Shown here in pieces: positions 59,849-64,000 of a stretch of DNA of 64,000 bases. The position numbers and the translations under genes are program-made. Below the pieces are notes generated by a model that was given only the letters and a program-made list of their open reading frames with translations, was not told the DNA's origin and did no database searches. The stretch is from Maricaulis sp. (GTDB lineage Bacteria > Pseudomonadota > Alphaproteobacteria > Caulobacterales > Maricaulaceae): the NCBI RefSeq assembly GCF_030149515.1, contig NZ_JASBRI010000020.1:62001-126000 (forward strand), given 5' to 3'. The number at the start of each line of letters is the position of its first letter. The stretch's first letter is position 1.

Positions 59849-61513
59849 CTACCCGCCCGACTTGAACCGGTTGGTGATCGGATAACGCCGGTCGCGGCCG
59901 AAATTCTTGGAGCCGATCTTCACGCCCGGCGGCGCCTGCCGGCGCTTGTATTCGGCACGGTAGAGCAGGTTTTCCACCTTGCGCACCATGGCCTCGTCCT
60001 GGCCTTCCGCGACCAGGTCGCGCACCGAGCGTTCCTCTTCCACCAGCCCGTGCAGGATGGTGTCCAGCACGTCATAGGGCGGCAGCGTGTCCTGGTCCTT
60101 CTGGTCCTCGCGCAGTTCGGCGGTAGGCGGTTTGGTGATGATGCGTTCGGGGACCACCTCGCCGACGGGACCCAGCCCAGGGGCGCGGGTCTGGGCGTTG
60201 CGCCACCAGGCTAGTTCGAAGACTTCCGTCTTGTAGACATCCTTGAGCGCATTGTAGCCGCCATTCATGTCGCCATAGAGCGTGGCATAGCCGACCGCCA
60301 TCTCCGACTTGTTGCCGGTGGAGAGCACCATCGGCCCGAACTTATTGGACAGCGCCATCAGCACGACCCCGCGCACCCGCGACTGGATGTTCTCCTCGGT
60401 CGCATCCGGCTCGGTGCCCCGGAAGGACGTTTCCAGCGTCTTGCCGAACGCCTCGATCGTCGGCTCGACGTCGATGATGTCATAGCGGATGCCCAGCCGC
60501 TCGGCACAGGCCTTGGCATCATCCAGGCTTTCCTCGCTGGTGTATTTCGACGGCATCATCACCGCCCAGACACGTTCCGGCCCCAGCGCATCGGTCGCGA
60601 TCGCCGCGGAAAGCGCGCTGTCGATGCCGCCGGACATACCCAGGACAACGCCTGGAAAGCCGGCCTTCTCGACATAATCGCGCAACGCCAGGACCATGGC
60701 CTTCCAATCGGCCTCGAGCCCCGAGAGGGTCTTCGCCTGCACACCGCCGCCGCATTTCCAGCCCGCCCCGGTACGCACCCATTCCGCCGCATCCAGCGTC
60801 TCCTCGAAGGTCGGCAGGCGCTGGATCGTCTCGCCATCGCTGTCCCAGGAAAAACTCGCCCCGTCGAAAACCAGCTCGTCCTGGCCGCCGACCTGGTTGA
60901 CGAAGACCATGGCCTTGGGCGGGGCCCAGCGCTCGTACCAGGCGGAAAAGGCAGCCTTGCGCTCGCGCTCGATGGTGCGGCGCCAGGGCGAACCATTGAT
61001 GACGATCATCATTTCCGCGCCCTGTTCGATCAGCGCTTTCGGCACCGCTTCGTACCAGATGTCCTCACAGACCGGCAGGCCCAACCGGATGCCGCGCCAT
61101 TTGACAATTTCGGGCAACGGTCCGGGCGCGAAAACCCGCTTCTCGTCAAACACGGCATAATTCGGGAGTTCATGCTTGAAGCGCAGCGCGACGAGATGGC
61201 CCTCATCGACCAGGGCGACGGCATTGTGCAACTTCCTGCCCTGACGCCAGGGCAGGCCGACCAGCACGGCCGGTCCGGCCTTGGTGTCCTCGGCCAGCTG
61301 GTCGAGCGCGGCCTTGCAGGCCTCCACAGCCGCCGGCTTGAGCACCAGATCCTCGGGCGGATAGCCCAGCAGGAACATTTCCGGGAAGACGATCAGGTCG
61401 GCGCCGCGAATGCGCGCTTCCGACAACGCCGCCCGGGCCTTGGCCAGATTGCCCTTCACATCCCCGACGACCGGGTTGAGCTGGGCGGTCAGAATGGAAA
61501 TCCGGTCTGTCAT
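59849..61513 (-). CDS. nadE: NAD+ synthase (glutamine-hydrolysing)
   Basis: Nitrilase-type N-terminal domain (VFPEMFLLGYPPEDL, GLPVCEDIWY), synthetase GMSGGIDSALSAAIA, LSTGNKSEMAVGY. Confidence 0.96.
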   Translation of the reverse strand: MTDRISILTAQLNPVVGDVKGNLAKARAALSEARIRGADLIVFPEMFLLGYPPEDLVLKPAAVEACKAALDQLAEDTKAGPAVLVGLPWRQGRKLHNAVALVDEGHLVALRFKHELPNYAVFDEKRVFAPGPLPEIVKWRGIRLGLPVCEDIWYEAVPKALIEQGAEMMIVINGSPWRRTIERERKAAFSAWYERWAPPKAMVFVNQVGGQDELVFDGASFSWDSDGETIQRLPTFEETLDAAEWVRTGAGWKCGGGVQAKTLSGLEADWKAMVLALRDYVEKAGFPGVVLGMSGGIDSALSAAIATDALGPERVWAVMMPSKYTSEESLDDAKACAERLGIRYDIIDVEPTIEAFGKTLETSFRGTEPDATEENIQSRVRGVVLMALSNKFGPMVLSTGNKSEMAVGYATLYGDMNGGYNALKDVYKTEVFELAWWRNAQTRAPGLGPVGEVVPERIITKPPTAELREDQKDQDTLPPYDVLDTILHGLVEEERSVRDLVAEGQDEAMVRKVENLLYRAEYKRRQAPPGVKIGSKNFGRDRRYPITNRFKSGG

Positions 61514-61570
61514 GATCGCGACTTAGACCGCGCCGCCCGCTCCCGCAAGTGGCACGCCGCCGCAACCGGT

Positions 61571-62500
61571 TCAGGAACCGTAGGTGCGCGCGCCGTCGAT
61601 CGCCCGGGCCGCGTCCAGGGCGCGCAGCCCGGCAATCCCGGGCACGGCCACGGGTGTGCCGTCCAGCACGGAGGCGATGAAGGCATCGACATTGGCGCCC
61701 AGGGAATCCTTTGCGCTGGGATCCTCGGCAAAATCCGGATTGAGGTCGTAGGGCGTTGTGTTCTCGAAAGTCTTGGCGACGAAATCGATTTCCAGCACGC
61801 CGTTCTCGTATTCGACCCGCATGTGGCGGTCGCGTTCGTGATGAACTCGGCTGGCCTTGAGTTCGGCGATGCAGCCATTGTCGAAAACCAGCTTGGCCTG
61901 GGCCACATCCGGCGAGCCGAACCGGCCGTCGTCGACAATGCCGTCCACGGATTTCACGGCGCCCCCCGCCAGCGCGATAACCAGGTCGAGATCGTGCACC
62001 ATCAGGTCCAGTGTCACAGAGACATCGAGACACCGGTCCGACGGCGGTCCCATGCGGCGCGCACAGACCCGCTTCGGCTTGTCCGGGACGCTCAACAATC
62101 CCATGGCATCAAAGACGAACCGCTCCTGGTGACCGACCTGCAGCACGCAGCCATGCGCCGCGGCCAGCGAGATCAGCTCCCGGGCTTCCTCGACGCTGGA
62201 GGCGATCGGTTTCTCCACCAGGACATGCCGGCCATTGGCCAGGGCCGCCGCTGCGGCTTCGAAATGATGCACGGCCGGGCTGGCCACGGTCAGGATATCG
62301 CAGTCTTCGATCAGCCGGGCGAGATTGTCATAGGGTTTCACCCCATGCCTGGCCGCCAGATCGCGCGCCTTGTCGCCATTCGGCTCGTAGATGCCGACCA
62401 GATCCGCGCGGTCGTGAGCGGCATATTTGGAGGCGTGAAATCCGCCGAACACACCCGCACCCACCACGCCGGCGCGCAGGACCTTCGTTTGCGATGACAT
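61571..62500 (-). CDS. Gfo/Idh/MocA family oxidoreductase
   Basis: RAGVVGAGVFGGFHASKYA, VEKPIASSVEEARELI. Confidence 0.9.
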   Translation of the reverse strand: MSSQTKVLRAGVVGAGVFGGFHASKYAAHDRADLVGIYEPNGDKARDLAARHGVKPYDNLARLIEDCDILTVASPAVHHFEAAAAALANGRHVLVEKPIASSVEEARELISLAAAHGCVLQVGHQERFVFDAMGLLSVPDKPKRVCARRMGPPSDRCLDVSVTLDLMVHDLDLVIALAGGAVKSVDGIVDDGRFGSPDVAQAKLVFDNGCIAELKASRVHHERDRHMRVEYENGVLEIDFVAKTFENTTPYDLNPDFAEDPSAKDSLGANVDAFIASVLDGTPVAVPGIAGLRALDAARAIDGARTYGS

Positions 62501-62680
62501 GTCTTTTCCCTGTATGGCCGAGAGCGTGCATACCGGTCCGGCCTTGCGGATCAAGCAAGGCCTGCATCAACACGTGTTTCGGCAGGTTTCAAAATGCCCG
62601 CCGGCCGGCATCCGGACCGCCCTGCCCGCTTGCGCTGCAGAACCACGCGCCTAGGATGCGCGCGAGGGAGGGCGAAGGCA

Positions 62681-63466
62681 TTGAGCAGCGAGCAGGACCG
62701 CGACACACCCGGCCGCGACGTCCTTGATTCCATTTCTATTGCCGCCTTCGACCTGGATGCCCGGATTTTCCGGACGCTGTGGCATTCGATCGTGCGTACA
62801 CCGGACGTCGCCCTGGCTGCCGTGCAGGGCGATTTCTCGCGCTATCTCTCGCCTGTTCGCGTTTTTGTCGCGCTGTTCGGCCTGCAATTCGTCGTGGCGG
62901 CCCTGCTCGGAACGCCGCTGACAGGCACGATCGATCAATTCACCTCCCATGCCGACGACGGCATAGTCGCAGACTGGCTCGCCGCGGGGCGGACCGCCGG
63001 CGGCAATGTGCCCACGATCGCGGAAATAGACACTGCACTGGAGGCCTGGGGCAGCCTTCTGCTCTGGCCGATCTTCATTATCGCCTCCCTGCCCTATCTC
63101 GTCCTGCTCAAACTCTACCGGTTGAGGCTTCCGCTGTGGGCGCACCTGCAATTCTATCTGGTGCCCACCAATGCCAGCTTCATCGTCATGATCGCCATCA
63201 TTCCGATCCAGATTGCGGGGATGGGCTGGTTCATGCTCGCCCTGGCCCCCGCCCTGGGTCTCTACTATGTCTGCATGGGCTGGCTGATCGTCCGCTTCTA
63301 CAGCCGATCCGCGCTGGGAACGGCCTTGCGGCTTGGCGGACTGGTGCTTCTCCTGCCCGTCACTCTCATCCTGTCCAGCATTGGCCAGCTGCTCGGCACG
63401 GCCTGGATTCTGGACAGCCAGTTCGGTCTCAGCCTGATTGAACTCTTCCGCCTCGACTCTCTCTGA
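62681..63466 (+). CDS. DUF3667-like membrane protein (TTG start proposed)
   Basis: TTG at 62681 preceded by GAGGGAGGG; RIFRTLWHSIVRTPDVALAAVQGDFSRYLSPVRVFV then several TM segments. Confidence 0.6.
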   Translation: MSSEQDRDTPGRDVLDSISIAAFDLDARIFRTLWHSIVRTPDVALAAVQGDFSRYLSPVRVFVALFGLQFVVAALLGTPLTGTIDQFTSHADDGIVADWLAAGRTAGGNVPTIAEIDTALEAWGSLLLWPIFIIASLPYLVLLKLYRLRLPLWAHLQFYLVPTNASFIVMIAIIPIQIAGMGWFMLALAPALGLYYVCMGWLIVRFYSRSALGTALRLGGLVLLLPVTLILSSIGQLLGTAWILDSQFGLSLIELFRLDSL

Positions 63467-63491
63467 CCTCCCCCAGCAAGAGGAAATCATC

Positions 63492-64000
63492 ATGAAATCC
63501 CGTGAAGTTCATCTCAACGCCTATCTCAAGGGCGACCCCAGGCCCGAGAATTATTCCATCGTCGAAACCGACGTGCCCGCTCCCGGGAAGGGTGAGGTCA
63601 CGGTGCGCAATCACTACATCTCCGTCGACCCCTACATGCGCGGCCGGATGAGCGGCATCCGCACCTATGTCGGCCCGTTCGAAATCGGCAAGGTAATGGA
63701 GGGCGGCGCCGTCGGCGAAGTGGTGGAAAGCCAATATGACGGTCTCAAGCCCGGCGATTTCGTCAATTCCATGTTTGGCTGGCGCGAAGCCTATACCGCG
63801 CCCGGCGACGGGCTGCAGAAAATCGATGTCTCGCAATTGCCGCCCCAGGCCTATCTGGGCATCGCCGGGCTGACGGGCATGACCGCCTATGTCGGCATCA
63901 AGCGCATCATCGGCCTCAAGGAAGGCGAGACCATGTGGATGTCCGCCGGTGCCGGCGCGGTAGGCTCGGCCGGCATCCAGTTCGCCAAGGCCATGGGCGC
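63492..64000 (+). CDS. NADP-dependent (CurA/MDR-like) oxidoreductase, N-terminal part
   Basis: ATG at 63492; SVDPYMRGRMSG, GLTGMTAYVGI, SAGAGAVGSAGIQFAKAMG; runs off the window end. Confidence 0.9.
   Translation, partial: MKSREVHLNAYLKGDPRPENYSIVETDVPAPGKGEVTVRNHYISVDPYMRGRMSGIRTYVGPFEIGKVMEGGAVGEVVESQYDGLKPGDFVNSMFGWREAYTAPGDGLQKIDVSQLPPQAYLGIAGLTGMTAYVGIKRIIGLKEGETMWMSAGAGAVGSAGIQFAKAMG

Overview
High-GC alphaproteobacterial chromosome segment. Gene content and order (popZ-like gene beside valS, guaB-MAPEG-rsmB-guaA, a full ccoNOQPGHIS cluster, one candidate CtrA box) suggest a Caulobacterales/Maricaulales-type organism; this placement is inference. Most of the window is housekeeping: guaA, guaB, rlmE, ppx/gppA, hspQ, pbpC with an alpha-2-macroglobulin, a cbb3 oxidase operon, ilvA, a transaldolase-like gene, pyc, valS, popZ, a tolC-like gene, pcm-like gene, tRNA-Cys, tRNA-Asn, an Atm1-like ABC exporter, gltX and nadE. 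The first ~1.4 kb is AT-richer and looks like the edge of an accessory region abutting the 3' end of guaA, a known island insertion site. The observations most worth checking are: (1) an in-frame amber codon exactly inside SAM-binding motif I of an otherwise intact RsmB-family methyltransferase; (2) the guaA-adjacent accessory edge with a PD-(D/E)XK-like ORF whose start lies 3 bp from the guaA stop; (3) a gene-free, dyad-rich intergenic segment with a perfect TTAA-N7-TTAA (CtrA-type) box and a strong terminator, a candidate small RNA; (4) a translationally coupled hydrolase/4-TM/XRE operon preceded by a cluster of TGACAAT operator-like repeats; (5) a compact regulatory region upstream of pyc holding an ArsR-type palindrome, an inverted pair of REP-like repeats and a perfect 10-4-10 palindrome with a central CG. 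No CRISPR array, integrase, transposase or complete defence system was seen. Family names come from recognising motifs by eye, not from database searches.
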